Notes under the pieces: generated by a model
The model's database searches: none
Seen by the model: the letters and a program-made list of their open reading frames with translations, nothing else
What the model was told of the DNA's origin: nothing
NCBI RefSeq assembly: GCF_004343255.1
Contig: NZ_SMDD01000001.1
Coordinates: 1,182,738 to 1,246,737 of the forward strand
Direction of reading: 5' to 3'
Source of the DNA: Laceyella sacchari
GTDB lineage: Bacteria > Bacillota > Bacilli > Thermoactinomycetales > Thermoactinomycetaceae
Length of the DNA stretch: 64,000 nucleotides
Position numbers and translations under genes: made by a program
Shown here: positions 8,587-17,174 of the stretch, piece by piece
How the letters are laid out: each line of letters begins with the position of its first letter
How positions within the stretch are numbered: position 1 is the first letter of the stretch

Positions 8587-9484
8587 CAAATGAGAGGATA
8601 AATACCGTTGCCACGATGCAACAGGTACCCAGCCATTCAACCCAGCCAAACGGGACATGAAGCCAGATGACTGCCAGCACGACGGCTGTCAGCGGTTCTG
8701 CACTGGCGAGAATGCTCGTTTCAGTCGGCCGGATGTATTTTAAGCTTTCTAAATAACAAGTGAATGCGATCAATGTACCGAAAATGATAATAAATGCGAT
8801 AGAGAGAAGTGCTGAAACGGTGATCTGCCCCTCGATGTCCCACGGTGCGTGGACGAAGGAAAAGCCCACGCCGCCGATTACCATACCCCAGCCAATGATG
8901 AGGGGAGTTCCCCACTGGGCGAGTAAAGATGCAGGTTGGATCGTGTAAAAGGCTAACGCGATTGCAGAGCCAACTCCCCAAAACAGTGCGGCTTGCGAAA
9001 TGGAAAGTTGTCCAAGATCGCCGCCCGTGACCAAAAGTAGCGTGCCTGTGAACGAGAGGATCACCGCAACCAATTCCGCGAAACCGGGCCGTTTTTTGCT
9101 TCGCACCGCAAGAAAAAGAACCACTAGGGTGGGAGCCAAGTATTGAAGCACAGTGGCGGTAGCGGCGTTGGAGGCATGAATAGCCGCAAAATAGGTATAT
9201 TGTACGCCCAATAAGCCAGCAAGGCCAAACAAAAGCAACCGCAGGCGATCGTGGCGTTGTTTCCAAATTGACCAAATGCGAACCTCTGGCTTATTGATTG
9301 CCAGTAAAGAAAGAAGTAAAACACCCGAGATCAGAAGGCGGATCACTACCAACCACTCAGGAGAGACGCGGGCCGACTCGAACAAATTTTGCGCCACGGC
9401 ACCTGAGATACCCCACAAGCTGGCGGCGATCAAAACCAAGCCGTAACCTTTGACCCGTTGATAACGGTTGCGTGTTTTCATCAT
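8558..9484 (-). CDS. EamA/DMT-family transporter
   Basis: Ten hydrophobic segments in a roughly 309-residue protein and two EamA repeats: the first from GLVLIAASLWGISGAVAQ, the second from AALFWGVGSAIALAFYTIQP. The C-terminal half holds the conserved pattern RPTETSILASAEPLTAVVLA (helix 9). DMT proteins export metabolites or amino acids; the substrate is not predictable. I use the ATG at 9484, which has GAGGTG six bases upstream; the frame is open to 9529. Confidence 0.87.
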   Translation of the reverse strand: MMKTRNRYQRVKGYGLVLIAASLWGISGAVAQNLFESARVSPEWLVVIRLLISGVLLLSLLAINKPEVRIWSIWKQRHDRLRLLLFGLAGLLGVQYTYFAAIHASNAATATVLQYLAPTLVVLFLAVRSKKRPGFAELVAVILSFTGTLLLVTGGDLGQLSISQAALFWGVGSAIALAFYTIQPASLLAQWGTPLIIGWGMVIGGVGFSFVHAPWDIEGQITVSALLSIAFIIIFGTLIAFTCYLESLKYIRPTETSILASAEPLTAVVLAVIWLHVPFGWVEWLGTCCIVATVFILSFEKRNIGEQL

Positions 9485-9681
9485 GTTGTCACCTCGGCTT
9501 ATCGCCATATGGAGAAGATATGTCATCATTGCCCCGTGATAGAGCAGAATGGTGAAATGTTCATATTTTTATATTATAATTCAAAATGAAATTGGTTGAA
9601 ATGCAAAATCAGAGGGCTGCATTTTAATAAGAATGCATTGCAATATGAAGTAAAATTGGCAAAGGTGGCAAAATATCGCAA

Positions 9682-10452
9682 ATGAGCTCTTTAAAACTGG
9701 ATTCCCGTTTTATTCACCTGTGGAAAGTGCCAATCACAGAAGCACCTTTGTTCCTGGAAAAGGTCATGAGCGAACGGGAAGTAAATAGATATCGGTCGTT
9801 TCGTAAGCAGGAGGATCGGGCTCGCGCACTTTTTTCCTATGGGTTGCTGCGGTTGTTGTTGGCGGAGCTGTTGGACACCAACCCCTCAGATGTGTCAGTG
9901 ACGCGGGCCTGTCCAAGTTGCGGGGAGGAACACGGCAAGCCGAGGGTGGTACGTCCAGATGAGCAACCAATTGAGCTGAGTGTTTCCCATTCAGGGAAAT
10001 GGGTGGTACTGGGTATTTCGCTTCTGTACCCCTTTGGTGTAGATATTGAAAGGATCAATCGGGAATCGGATCTTGACGGCATGGCGAGAATGTCTTTGTC
10101 CGAAGCAGAACAGGCCGCGTGGGCTACCTTGCCTCCAGACCAGCGGATTCGTGGGTTTTACCGCTATTGGACGCGAAAAGAGGCCATTGTCAAAGCGACC
10201 GGCGATGGCTTGACTGTCTCTTTGAAACAGGTGCAAGTGAGTCCGGCCGATCAAGCACCCAAGTTGTTGGCTTGGCAGGATCGACCGGAAATGGTGGGGG
10301 AAATCACTTGCTATCCACTCGCTTTGGATGAACATACAGAAGGGTGTGTGGCTGTGATCGGCCAAGTGGATGGCGTGCGGTTGTATGATGGAAGGGAAGT
10401 GTTGGTTCGCTGGCAGGATAAGCTGACCGAAAAAGGATTGCGCGGTGTTTGA
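9682..10452 (+). CDS. Sfp-type 4'-phosphopantetheinyl transferase
   Basis: The 256-residue product transfers phosphopantetheine from CoA to carrier proteins of non-ribosomal peptide or polyketide synthases, or AcpP. Motifs: LSVSHSGKWVV (substrate binding), PFGVDIERI (Asp and Glu bind magnesium) and FYRYWTRKEAIVKATGDGL (the W-x-x-K-E-x-x-x-K motif). The length fits Sfp/Gsp (about 225-240). No carrier-protein synthase is in the window, so its partners are elsewhere. It is a single gene closed by a terminator. Confidence 0.9.
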   Translation: MSSLKLDSRFIHLWKVPITEAPLFLEKVMSEREVNRYRSFRKQEDRARALFSYGLLRLLLAELLDTNPSDVSVTRACPSCGEEHGKPRVVRPDEQPIELSVSHSGKWVVLGISLLYPFGVDIERINRESDLDGMARMSLSEAEQAAWATLPPDQRIRGFYRYWTRKEAIVKATGDGLTVSLKQVQVSPADQAPKLLAWQDRPEMVGEITCYPLALDEHTEGCVAVIGQVDGVRLYDGREVLVRWQDKLTEKGLRGV

Positions 10453-10474
10453 TTTTATTCGTTCAAGTAATGTG

Positions 10475-10506
10475 AAAGAGGTCACCTTGGTGGGGTGACC
10501 TCTTTT
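10475..10506. terminator. Bidirectional terminator
   Basis: AAAGAGGTCACC / GGTGACCTCTTTT stem between convergent genes. Confidence 0.85.
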
Positions 10507-10516
10507 GTTGTGAAGA

Positions 10517-11071
10517 TCATTTCCATTTGATGTTGCAACCAATGCTGGGTTTTTGTTGCACCTGGATCGGTTCGTTGTTCAAGATGCTGTCCAACGCAGC
10601 GCGGATATAGGAACCGGTAACCGGCAAACCATTTCCCGGCCGGGAATCATCCAGTTGCCCGCGATATACACATGATAGTTTCCCGTCGAAAATGTAGAAG
10701 TCTGGTGTGCAAGCGGCTTGATAAGCTTTGGCCACTTGTTGTGATTCATCGTAAAGATAGGGGAAGGGGTATTGAAACTCCTCTGCCACCTTTTTCATGT
10801 TGTCTGGGCCGTCTTCGGGATATTGTACGGCGTCATTCGAGCTGATCGCGATAAAGGCGACTCCTTTGGGCAAATAATCGTTGGCCAATTGCACCAATTG
10901 TTTTTGAACATGCTTGACATATGGACAATGGTTGCAGATGAACATGATCACGGTGGCCACATCGGATTTCAGCGCTTCGAGAGACACCTCTTGATTGGAA
11001 ACGACATCAGGCAAAGTGAAAGATGGCGCTGTCGCCCCCAGCGGAAACATATTGGATTCAGTTAATGCCAA
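10517..11071 (-). CDS. Thioredoxin-fold protein (AhpC/TSA-like, CxxC)
   Basis: The 184-residue protein has the redoxin fold: FTLPDVVSNQEVSL, then FICNHCPYVKHVQ where the C-N-H-C pair is the redox motif, followed by a conserved cis-Pro region at QAACTPDFYIFD. This is the family often annotated as thioredoxin family or redoxin-domain protein, cytoplasmic, with unknown substrate. Translation begins at a TTG (11071) placed seven bases after AAGGAGG; the ATG inside (NMFPLG) has no site. C-terminal end GCNIKWK is typical of the family. Confidence 0.85.
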   Translation of the reverse strand: MALTESNMFPLGATAPSFTLPDVVSNQEVSLEALKSDVATVIMFICNHCPYVKHVQKQLVQLANDYLPKGVAFIAISSNDAVQYPEDGPDNMKKVAEEFQYPFPYLYDESQQVAKAYQAACTPDFYIFDGKLSCVYRGQLDDSRPGNGLPVTGSYIRAALDSILNNEPIQVQQKPSIGCNIKWK

Positions 11072-11148
11072 AGTGAATCCTCCTTCCTGTCACTGTGAAC
11101 CTGTGCATCATTATACCATACATATAGCGGTGCAATTTATGTATCTAC

Positions 11149-11553
11149 CTACTTTGCATCGTCGTATTTGGTCAAACCCAGCATTTTGATTTTGACTTGG
11201 ATGGCGTCTTCACTCAAGCCTTTTTCGCGCAACTCATTGATCTTCTTCTCTTTGCGGCGAATCGTGTCTTCGCGCTCTTTGGTTTCAAATTCGTCGATGA
11301 GAGCGAGTTGCTCTTCTTCTGTGGGTGGGACGAATTCATACAATTCTTCAGGGCGCACATTCAGGAGGTGAGCCATGTGGAAAATGGCTTCGGGCCGTGG
11401 GATCGCCGCGCCTCTGGCCCACAAGGAGACCTGTTGTTTCCTGGCGCCCAGCGCCCGCGCGAGAGAGGTTTGATTGGGAACTTGCCCATAGATTTTGTAG
11501 CCTTCCTCACGTCGTTTACTTAATATACTATTAATTCGGGGGATCAACCTCAT
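11149..11553 (-). CDS. XRE-family HTH regulator with charged C-terminal helix
   Basis: A 134-residue protein with a Cro/CI-type HTH: NQTSLARALGARKQQVSLWA then PRPEAIFHMAHLLNVRPEELYEF. The C-terminal 55 residues are a charged helix (EFETKEREDTIRRKEKKINELREKG split: EFETKERED, KKINELREK), perhaps for dimerisation. I use the ATG at 11553, seven bases after AAGGAGG; an ATG at 11556 is only four bases away. An inverted repeat lies upstream between this gene and the divergent Nudix gene, so autoregulation is likely. Confidence 0.83.
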   Translation of the reverse strand: MRLIPRINSILSKRREEGYKIYGQVPNQTSLARALGARKQQVSLWARGAAIPRPEAIFHMAHLLNVRPEELYEFVPPTEEEQLALIDEFETKEREDTIRRKEKKINELREKGLSEDAIQVKIKMLGLTKYDDAK

Positions 11554-11595
11554 CATCCACCCTCCTTGCATGAAAGTTTTCAATTTTTATATTAT

Positions 11596-11629
11596 CATAT
11601 TTATAGTCACATAGATAATTATAAATATG
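11596..11629. promoter_or_regulatory. Inverted repeat between the XRE and Nudix genes (possible operator)
   Basis: CATATTTATA and TATAAATATG are perfect 10-bp inverted arms separated by 14 bases in an AT-rich region. Its place upstream of the XRE gene suggests an operator for that repressor; this is inference. Confidence 0.4.
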
Positions 11630-11749
11630 AAATAAAGGTTCTTTTTATATTTTTAATTATGAAACAAATAATTGCGGTAAGAGGGAAGCGCTTTGAAGTG
11701 TAGAAGTTTCTGTGACGGTTAAAATCATTTGTTTATGGGGGGATGTGGC

Positions 11750-12247
11750 GTGTTGGACGTGGAATGCCGTTATACGATGTGCTTCATTAAGAAAAATGAT
11801 GAAATTTTACTATTGAATCGTGAAAAACCGGCATGGATGGGCCGGTGGAATGGGTTGGGTGGGAAAATTGAACCCGGCGAAACACCGCATGAAAGCGCGT
11901 TGCGCGAAGTGAAGGAAGAAGCAGGTTTGCACCTTAAAAAGATGGACTGCCGCGGACGGCTGATCTGGATATTGGAAGATGGAAAGCGAGGAGGGATGTA
12001 TTTGTACTGGGCGGAACTTCCCGCTGATCAGACATGCCCTACTCCAACGAAGACGGATGAAGGGATCTTGGATTGGAAACGGATCGCATGGATTTTGCAC
12101 CCTGAGAATAAGGGGATGTCTGTGAATGTGGTGAAGTGTCTGCCAATTTTGTTGGCAGATGAAAAGCAACATTTGTTTCAACTGTATTGGCGCGGAGAGG
12201 AATTAATCGCATTTGACCATGCTGAGCTATCTGATGATGAAGGCTGA
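11750..12247 (+). CDS. Nudix hydrolase (MutT/8-oxo-dGTP-diphosphatase type)
   Basis: The Nudix box is complete: GKIEPGETPHESALREVKEE then AGL (G-x5-E-x7-R-E-U-x-E-E-x-G-U). The N-terminal part (YTMCFIKKNDEILLLNREK) and WMGRWNGLGG are typical of MutT-like house-cleaning phosphohydrolases. The start is uncertain: GGGGGGA at 11737-11743 favours GTG 11750 (six bases) or TTG 11753 (nine bases). About 165 residues. It diverges from the XRE regulator. Confidence 0.87.
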   Translation: MLDVECRYTMCFIKKNDEILLLNREKPAWMGRWNGLGGKIEPGETPHESALREVKEEAGLHLKKMDCRGRLIWILEDGKRGGMYLYWAELPADQTCPTPTKTDEGILDWKRIAWILHPENKGMSVNVVKCLPILLADEKQHLFQLYWRGEELIAFDHAELSDDEG

Positions 12248-12341
12248 TAGGTCCCCATTTTCATATGCGAGCAAAAACATGTTATTTTTTGTTCGTTTAG
12301 GGTACGTTAATTAATGAGTATCCAAGGGGAGGTTTGATCTT

Positions 12342-13175
12342 TTGACAATGGTTGATTATTCGCGCAAGAGTACGGTGCTTGAAATGGATGAACGCAACAG
12401 CCGGATGAAATTGTTGCACTACAGATCCGAAGATATCGAAGCATTGGCGAAGCATTTGGAGGAGTTGGCGGAGGAGAAAGATATCGGAAAAGTGTTGATT
12501 TATGCTGATCCCGACGATACTAAGGCGTTTGAAGAGATGGGTTTTGAGAAGGAAGGCGAGATCAGTGTCTTTTTCAACGGGGAGCCGGCTGTGATTTTAT
12601 CGCAGTTTATAGATGACCGGCGCTCGGTGGAAAAAGATGCGGAAAAGAAGGATGAGATCGTCGAACTTGCCGAGAAAACAGAAACGATCTCGGAACCCCC
12701 GGAATTGGGGCCATCCTTCAGACTGCGCCGGGCGACAGAAGCGGATGCGGAGGAGCTGGCGGCGCTATACGCCAAAGTGTTTGAAACCTATCCGACGCCT
12801 GTGCATGATCCCGACTTCATTAGAAAATGCATGCGCAACGATGTCTATTTCTCCGTCGTTACCGACCATGGCAAGATTGTGAGTGCTGCTTCAGCTGATG
12901 TGTTTACCCGTTACAATTGCGCGGAAATCACTGATTGCGCAACCGATCCCGCCTATCGGGGCCAAGGGTTACTCAGCGCAATCATTTTTGATTTGGAAAA
13001 GCAAATGCGGGCGCGGGGCGTGCCCAACCTGTTTTCTCTTACACGTGCGGTATCAGTGGGGATGAATATTGTGATATCGCGGCATGGGTTTGAGTATAAG
13101 GGGCGCCTTATTCAAAACAGCCATATTGCCGGCCGTTTTGAAGATATGAATATCTGGGTAAAGAAATTGGATTAA
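12342..13175 (+). CDS. ablB: Putative beta-lysine N-acetyltransferase (AblB/YodP-like)
   Basis: A 277-residue protein with an N-terminal half of the AblB type (LLHYRSEDIEALAKHLEE, DIGKVLIYADPDDTKAFEEM) and a C-terminal GNAT domain (ITDCATDPAYRGQGLLSAII). AblB acetylates beta-lysine to N-epsilon-acetyl-beta-lysine, a compatible solute, after lysine 2,3-aminomutase (AblA/KamA). No aminomutase gene is beside it, so the pathway must be completed elsewhere or the enzyme has another substrate. The TTG start at 12342 lies nine bases after AGGGGAGG. A large hairpin follows. Confidence 0.8.
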   Translation: MTMVDYSRKSTVLEMDERNSRMKLLHYRSEDIEALAKHLEELAEEKDIGKVLIYADPDDTKAFEEMGFEKEGEISVFFNGEPAVILSQFIDDRRSVEKDAEKKDEIVELAEKTETISEPPELGPSFRLRRATEADAEELAALYAKVFETYPTPVHDPDFIRKCMRNDVYFSVVTDHGKIVSAASADVFTRYNCAEITDCATDPAYRGQGLLSAIIFDLEKQMRARGVPNLFSLTRAVSVGMNIVISRHGFEYKGRLIQNSHIAGRFEDMNIWVKKLD

Positions 13176-13215
13176 TTGTTGATTGACGGCTTGCTTCATG
13201 CGGGCGTACAGGAAT

Positions 13216-13272
13216 GCCGATGGTTGTAAGGAGGCGGCGTTGGCCTCTTCGCAACCGTCGGCTTTCTTTTTA
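13216..13272 (+). terminator. Intrinsic terminator after ablB
   Basis: GCCGATGGTTG / CAACCGTCGGC (one G-U pair) with a 25-base loop, then TTTCTTTTTAT. Confidence 0.8.
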
Positions 13273-13352
13273 TATGGTCAGACTATACCATCCCGCATAA
13301 AACTTATTTATCGTAAGATAGAGATGAGTGCCAAGAAAAGGAGAGAAAACAG

Positions 13353-14261
13353 ATGATACAAATTCAACCACTCAGCCGGTGTACATGGGAAGAGTCGCTA
13401 GCTTTGTGGAACGAAGCGTTTTCTGGTTATTTTGTGGATGTGTCGATGACGATGGAGGCGTTTGTGAGAAAATGGTCGCGTGAATCGCTCTCACCTGACC
13501 ATTCTCTGGTGGCGGTTGCTGAGGGGAAGTTGGTCGGATTGGTATGTTCTGGTATCCGTACCGTAAATGGCAAGAAAATGGCTTGGAACGGGGGAACGGC
13601 GGTCGTCCCCGCTTGGCGTGGCAAAGGGGTGGGGCGGAAGCTGATGGAAGAAACGATGGCTTTGTATGAGCGTGAAGGAGTTGAGCTTGCCACCCTTGAA
13701 GCGATCGCTGGAAATCAGGCGGCCATTCGCCTTTATGAACGGTTGGGTTATCGGATTGTCGATCGCTTATCTTATTACCAGTCGACTGAGCCATTGCGAA
13801 TGATTGAGGCGGAGCCGTCTATGCATCGCATTGAGCGAGTTGTGCCAGGGCAGATAGCAACGTTACCATTTTATTCTGCTGAAGTGCCATGGCAGGGACA
13901 GTGGTTTTGTTTGCGGGACGGAGAAGCATGGGTGCTTGCTGACGGCCGGGGAGGTGTCTTGGGGTACGCGCTGGGGCGGCGGGAATTTGATGAGCGAGGG
14001 CGGTTATGCAAAACGGTCCTTTATCAAGTCGAGACCGCGCCAGGCCTAATCAATGAGCAGGCATGCTTTCTTTCTCTGTTGGAAGCAGCATGGGGTCCCG
14101 CGTTGGATATGTGTGAACGCATCGTTGCAAACTGGCCGTCAGCTAAGCACATGGGGGCGGAGATTTTTAATCGCTTGGGAATGAAGACGACGATTGAACA
14201 GGTATGGATGATGAATGAATTGGGTGCTAAAAAGCGATCTGTATCCGGGGGAAATTTCTAG
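13353..14261 (+). CDS. GNAT-family acetyltransferase with long C-terminal half
   Basis: A 302-residue protein whose first 150 residues form one clear GNAT domain: GGTAVVPAWRGKGVGRKLME (acetyl-CoA loop) and ATLEAIAGNQAAIRLYERLG. The second half may be a degenerate second GNAT domain (the family often has tandem units), but no acetyl-CoA loop is seen. ATG at 13353 with AAGGAGAG upstream. Substrate unknown. Confidence 0.82.
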   Translation: MIQIQPLSRCTWEESLALWNEAFSGYFVDVSMTMEAFVRKWSRESLSPDHSLVAVAEGKLVGLVCSGIRTVNGKKMAWNGGTAVVPAWRGKGVGRKLMEETMALYEREGVELATLEAIAGNQAAIRLYERLGYRIVDRLSYYQSTEPLRMIEAEPSMHRIERVVPGQIATLPFYSAEVPWQGQWFCLRDGEAWVLADGRGGVLGYALGRREFDERGRLCKTVLYQVETAPGLINEQACFLSLLEAAWGPALDMCERIVANWPSAKHMGAEIFNRLGMKTTIEQVWMMNELGAKKRSVSGGNF

Positions 14262-14740
14262 TTGTGGGGTATTTTAGGAGGGGGATGAGGTGTGAATTCA
14301 TGCAACGTTACAAAAGAAGACTTTTGTAACGGTATAAAGCCGTGTTGAACCGCGAAATTGGTTGGATTTGTAAAAAAATAAGTGAATGAAAGTGATACCG
14401 GCAGGTTGATTCGCATATTACCGCCCGACGAGGGGGTGTCTGGCAAATCAAGTTGGCGGGGAAGAAGTGTTAGAACCCTCTTTTCTTGAGGAGCGCCGAT
14501 GCACAAGTGAACAGAATGGCAAATTCATAGTTATACAATTAAATCAAAATAGAGTGAATATCATTCTATTCTTACTAAAAGATTGTAAACAAATATGATA
14601 CTCAAACAAGTTTGCTGAGCAAACAAAATAATAAAGAAATATGAACACATCCAAGTGATTTTGCTTGAAGTGATTGAACATTCCAGCATACAATTTATTT
14701 GAAAGCATCCCCAAAGGGGAAATATTGAAAACAAGGGTGA
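14262..14740. other. Intergenic region of 479 bases before pepF
   Basis: It holds a perfect 11-bp hairpin CGTTACAAAAG / CTTTTGTAACG (14306-14331, loop AAGA) without a T tract, and farther on an AT-rich stretch with a GTTTGC-N3-GCAAAC palindrome (14610-14624) that recurs near 34005. No plausible coding frame with a ribosome binding site was found. Confidence 0.6.
14604..14628. repeat. Repeated upstream element containing GTTTGC-N3-GCAAAC, copy 1
   Basis: Block AAACAAGTTTGCTGAGCAAAC plus ACAA-like flank (given here in parts: AAACAAGTTTGC, TGA, GCAAACAAA). A second copy with AAA as spacer sits at 33998-34022. Both precede a gene on the plus strand (117 and 56 bases before the start). It may be an operator or the root of an mRNA hairpin. 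Confidence 0.5.
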
Positions 14741-16531
14741 ATGCAATTGTCAGCAACTTATTCGCAGACGTGGGATTTAGATAGCATTTTCAGTGGTGGA
14801 AGCGAGTCCTCCGCTTTGGTGAAACATCTGGAAAAGCTTGAGCATGAGCTCCCTTTATTAAAGAAATACATAGAGACGCTGGAACCAACCGCCTCTTTGG
14901 CTTCGTGGATTGATGCTATTCAACCGTTGCAGGAATTGGGCAGTGGCCTTGTGGAAGCACGATCGTTTCTTGATTGTCTCGAGGCGCAAGATGTTAAAGA
15001 TGAAAAAGCCAAGGTTTTGTCCGGCAAATTGACGCAAATCGGTGCAACTTATGAAGCGGTGATCATCGCTCTGGAAAGCAAAGTGGCACAAGTGCCGGAA
15101 ACCGATTGGCAACAACTGATGAAATCTCCTGAGCTGAACCAAGTATCTTTCTCGCTGAACGAAATGCGTAAACGCTCGTTGGAAAAGCTGCCGCCAGAAC
15201 AGGAAGAGTTGGCTGGTGATTTGAGTGTGGACGGGTATCATGCTTGGTCAGAAATGTATGGCACCATTGTGGGACGCATGCAAGTGCCATTTGAAGAAGG
15301 CGGAGAGACCAAGCTACTATCCGTTGGACAGTTGGCAAACAAGCTGACCAGTCCCGACCGGGAGGTACGCCAGAGGGTGTTTGAAAAGTGGGAAGAGGCT
15401 TGGCGGAACGAAGCGGACCTTTGTGCTGTCACCATCAACCATCTGGCTGGTTATCGTTTGCATCTGTATAAACGCCGCCAATGGGAGAATGTGCTGAAAG
15501 AGCCGCTTGATCTCAACCGGATGGAGGAGCGGACACTGCAAACGATGTGGGATGTGGTCGCCAAAAACAAACATCGTTTGCTTCCATATATGAAGCGCAA
15601 GGCGGAAATGCTGGGAGTGGATCAGCTCAGTTGGCACGATGTGCAAGCACCGTTGCCAGGAAATAAGCAAGCGCTTTCATATAATGAAGCGGCGAAGTTT
15701 ATCATTGAGCAATTTGAGCGATTCAGCCCTGATATGGCCTCGCTTGCGCGAATGGCGTTTGAAAAAAGATGGATTGAAGCCGAGGATCGCCCCGGAAAAC
15801 GACCTGGCGGGTTTATGACGGATTTCCCCATAAGCGGCGAATCACGCATTTTCATGACATTTAGCGGAACGCCTAGTTGCGTCTCCACATTGGCCCATGA
15901 GTTGGGGCACGCTTACCACACGTATGTGATGAAAGACTTGCCTTTCTTGGCACAACAATATGCTATGAATGTCGCTGAAACCGCCTCCACGTTTGCCGAA
16001 GTGATCGTAATTGATGCAGCGATCAAACAAGCTTCTTCCAAAGAGGAGAAGATAGCACTTTTAGCTGATAAAATCCAATCCACGATTGCGTTTTTGATGG
16101 ATATCCATTCTCGCTTCCTCTTTGAAACGCGTTTTTATGAAAAGCGCAAACAAGGCCCGCTTACACGCGATGAGTTGTGCGAATTGATGGTGGAAGCCCA
16201 GAAAGAAGCCTTCGCTAACATGTTGGCTGAATACCACCCGCATTTTTGGGCTTCAAAACTTCATTTTTACGCAACGGATATGCCTTTCTACAATTTCCCA
16301 TACACGTTTGGGTATTTGTTCAGTGTCTGTATTTACGCCCGCGCGTTGCAGGAAGGGGCAGGCTTTGCGACCAAATATGTCGATTTGCTTCGTGACACAG
16401 CCAGCATGACGGTGGAGGAGCTGGGCAAACGGCATCTCGGGGTTGACTTGACGCAACCGGACTTCTGGCAGGATGCGATGGATTTGTTGATGGCTGATGT
16501 GGATGAGTTTTTGGCATTGACAGAAGCGTGA
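14741..16531 (+). CDS. pepF: Oligoendopeptidase F (M3 family metallopeptidase)
   Basis: The 596-residue protein is of the usual length for PepF/M3B. The zinc site is HELGHAYH at residues 386-393 (H-E-x-x-H), with the third ligand Glu in the following helix (NVAETASTFAEVI). The N-terminal region is helical, as in the family. It is a cytoplasmic peptidase that cleaves peptides of about 7-17 residues and helps recycle peptides. ATG at 14741 follows CAAGGGTG. A strong terminator closes it. Confidence 0.93.
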   Translation: MQLSATYSQTWDLDSIFSGGSESSALVKHLEKLEHELPLLKKYIETLEPTASLASWIDAIQPLQELGSGLVEARSFLDCLEAQDVKDEKAKVLSGKLTQIGATYEAVIIALESKVAQVPETDWQQLMKSPELNQVSFSLNEMRKRSLEKLPPEQEELAGDLSVDGYHAWSEMYGTIVGRMQVPFEEGGETKLLSVGQLANKLTSPDREVRQRVFEKWEEAWRNEADLCAVTINHLAGYRLHLYKRRQWENVLKEPLDLNRMEERTLQTMWDVVAKNKHRLLPYMKRKAEMLGVDQLSWHDVQAPLPGNKQALSYNEAAKFIIEQFERFSPDMASLARMAFEKRWIEAEDRPGKRPGGFMTDFPISGESRIFMTFSGTPSCVSTLAHELGHAYHTYVMKDLPFLAQQYAMNVAETASTFAEVIVIDAAIKQASSKEEKIALLADKIQSTIAFLMDIHSRFLFETRFYEKRKQGPLTRDELCELMVEAQKEAFANMLAEYHPHFWASKLHFYATDMPFYNFPYTFGYLFSVCIYARALQEGAGFATKYVDLLRDTASMTVEELGKRHLGVDLTQPDFWQDAMDLLMADVDEFLALTEA

Positions 16532-16539
16532 GCGTAATC

Positions 16540-16572
16540 GCCCGGGAGGGTTTAAACCCTCCCGGGCTTTTT
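16540..16572 (+). terminator. Strong intrinsic terminator of pepF
   Basis: A perfect 28-base palindrome (GCCCGGGAGGGTTT with its complement) followed by CTTTTT. Confidence 0.92.
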
Positions 16573-16592
16573 CGATTTGGAGGGATAGATGA

Positions 16593-16974
16593 ATGATACG
16601 TCATAACCATGGTTCCGCTGTTGCAGTGGTCGTGTTGCATGAAATTTTGGGTTTTGTCTCAATTGGCCACGATTGGAGTACGATGTAGTGGCCCTCGATT
16701 TGTTGTCGGGCCACCTATATGCATATCAATAAGAAAGAGTAAGCATATCGAGCCTTCATGGAAGGAGTGGGATTTGCCAAGGCGACTGGGGATGTGTGAG
16801 TGTTGCTGGATGAATTACGAACAACCCACACCCAAGTGTTTGGCCGGATATTATGGATCGCGTATTCGAGATTATATCGATGTGCCTCCCCTCTCTGGCC
16901 AGTACGTAATTTTGAGCGCCGAAGAGGCGGATGGGCTTAGCATCTCTTTTATACAGGACTTTCAACAGGGATAG
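16593..16974 (+). pseudogene. Decayed dienelactone hydrolase-family gene
   Basis: Behind a good ribosome binding site (TTGGAGGGA, 16577-16585) the ATG at 16593 starts MIRHNHGSAVAVVVLHEI, the beginning of DLH-like hydrolases, but the frame is lost within 32 codons. Pieces of the same protein then appear in changing frames: EYDVVALDLL, AYRAFMEGVGFAKATGDV (followed by TGA), LLDELRTTHTQVF and, after an apparent deletion, AGYYGSRIRDYIDVPPL. The region of the catalytic Cys is missing. The longest open frame (16609-16974) only captures the last piece in its own frame. Multiple lesions make this a pseudogene. Confidence 0.85.
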
Positions 16975-16979
16975 TAAAT

Positions 16980-17002
16980 TCGCAGGGAGTTCTTCCCTGC
17001 GA
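16980..17002 (+). terminator. Hairpin at the end of the DLH remnant
   Basis: TCGCAGGGA / TCCCTGCGA with a five-base loop; the tail TTATTCATTAATTT is only moderately T-rich. Confidence 0.6.
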
Positions 17003-17034
17003 TTATTCATTAATTTAATAAACCTGACCGACTG

Positions 17035-17146
17035 TTGAATTAGATTGTGGTGAGGAGTAAACTGATAGTAAATAGTGCAAACGTTTTCGCAAGTTATATA
17101 AAGGGATGAGCGCCAACTTTTATGCAATTCTTTGAAAGCGTTTGCG
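17035..17146 (+). promoter_or_regulatory. Amylase promoter with two cre-like sites
   Basis: A candidate sigma-A promoter is TTGAAT (17035-17040), 17 bases, TAAACT (17058-17063). TGCAAACGTTTTCG (17076-17089) and TGAAAGCGTTTGCG (17133-17146) both fit the CcpA-binding cre pattern TGNAANCGNWNNC. Both lie downstream of the promoter, as in roadblock-type repression, so glucose repression of the amylase is likely. Confidence 0.6.
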
Positions 17147-17174
17147 CAATTTGGGAATGAAAGGGAGAGGATGC

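Noticed and set aside
16609..16974. 121-codon plus-strand open frame taken as a gene
   Set aside because: Only its last part resembles a protein; it is one frame of a broken hydrolase gene.
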